A DNA stretch of 38,172 nucleotides, taken from the NCBI GenBank assembly GCA_934635045.1, contig CAKTZA010000034.1, positions 1 through 38,172 of the forward strand, written 5' to 3'. Made by a program: the position numbers and the translations under genes. Below are positions 38,133 through 38,172 of this stretch, in pieces. Source of the stretch: an uncultured Kiritimatiellota bacterium. GTDB lineage: Bacteria > Verrucomicrobiota > Kiritimatiellia > RFP12 > UBA1067. Within the stretch, counting starts at the first letter, position 1; every line of letters starts with the position of its first letter. Below the pieces are notes generated by a model. The model worked only from the letters and a program-made list of their open reading frames with translations, was not told the DNA's origin and made no database searches.

Positions 38133-38172
38133 CGACCGCACCCAATAGAATCAGGGGTGCGGTCGTGTTTTT
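38133..38172 (+). terminator. Strong intrinsic terminator downstream of ileS
   Basis: CGACCGCACCC (38133-38143) pairs perfectly over 11 bases with GGGTGCGGTCG (38155-38165), with an 11-base loop, followed by TGTTTTT to the end of the window. It should end transcription from ileS. Confidence 0.9.

Overview
The window is a GC-rich, gene-dense bacterial segment in which every recognisable gene lies on the + strand. I think it comes from an anaerobic member of the PVC superphylum, most likely a gut-type Kiritimatiellota or Lentisphaerota relative. That placement is inference. It rests on giant secreted beta-helix and glycosidase fusions, a Planctomycetota/Verrucomicrobiota-style ExbB-ExbD-ExbD-toroid cluster, a Thi4-type thiazole synthase and a KMSKR-type IleRS. 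I saw no rRNA, tRNA, CRISPR array, integrase or transposase.

Layout. (1) 1-2959: tail of a sodium symporter; a 478-base non-coding stretch; a PP-loop tRNA-thiolation-like protein; NadD with a fused ferredoxin:thioredoxin-reductase-like Cys domain; ProC. (2) 3031-16222: a glycan-foraging and surface block. A promoter with 17 G between its -35 and -10 drives a 1,392-residue triple beta-helix secreted protein and a 1,709-residue GH110-like glycosidase fusion. A RhuM-family gene and a sialate-O-acetylesterase/GH43 fusion follow. (3) 16365-18602: a fuculose-phosphate-aldolase-like class II aldolase, an overlapping P-loop ATPase and a lipoprotein. (4) 18652-27554: a probable envelope energy-transduction cluster with two TPR proteins, ExbB/TolQ, two ExbD/TolR and a membrane-anchored alpha/alpha-toroid protein, followed by a LolC/FtsX-type permease. 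(5) 27568-33272: Dus, UppP, RmuC and an AddB-like PD-(D/E)XK nuclease. (6) 33268-34780: a TPP riboswitch controlling thi4-thiE. (7) 34842-38172: ileS and a strong terminator.

Three sequence-level themes cut across the genes. First, transcription seems to use extended -10 boxes (TGnTATAAT). Five genes have the box only 6-10 bases before an ATG and no Shine-Dalgarno, which implies leaderless mRNAs. Second, the segment carries several families of short-period interspersed repeats: heptamers GGAAGAR, octamers CGAATNNN, octamers TCTCAACC, and REP-like GGGGACAGRCCCC. Some of these lie in frame inside conserved genes (ileS, an AddB-like nuclease, a glycosidase), and one forms the signal peptide of a lipoprotein. 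Third, the poly-G promoter looks like a phase-variation switch for the surface/glycosidase operon.

The best candidates for something undescribed are the TPR/ExbB/ExbD2/toroid envelope complex, the poly-G promoter switch, and the in-frame heptamer/octamer insertion families.
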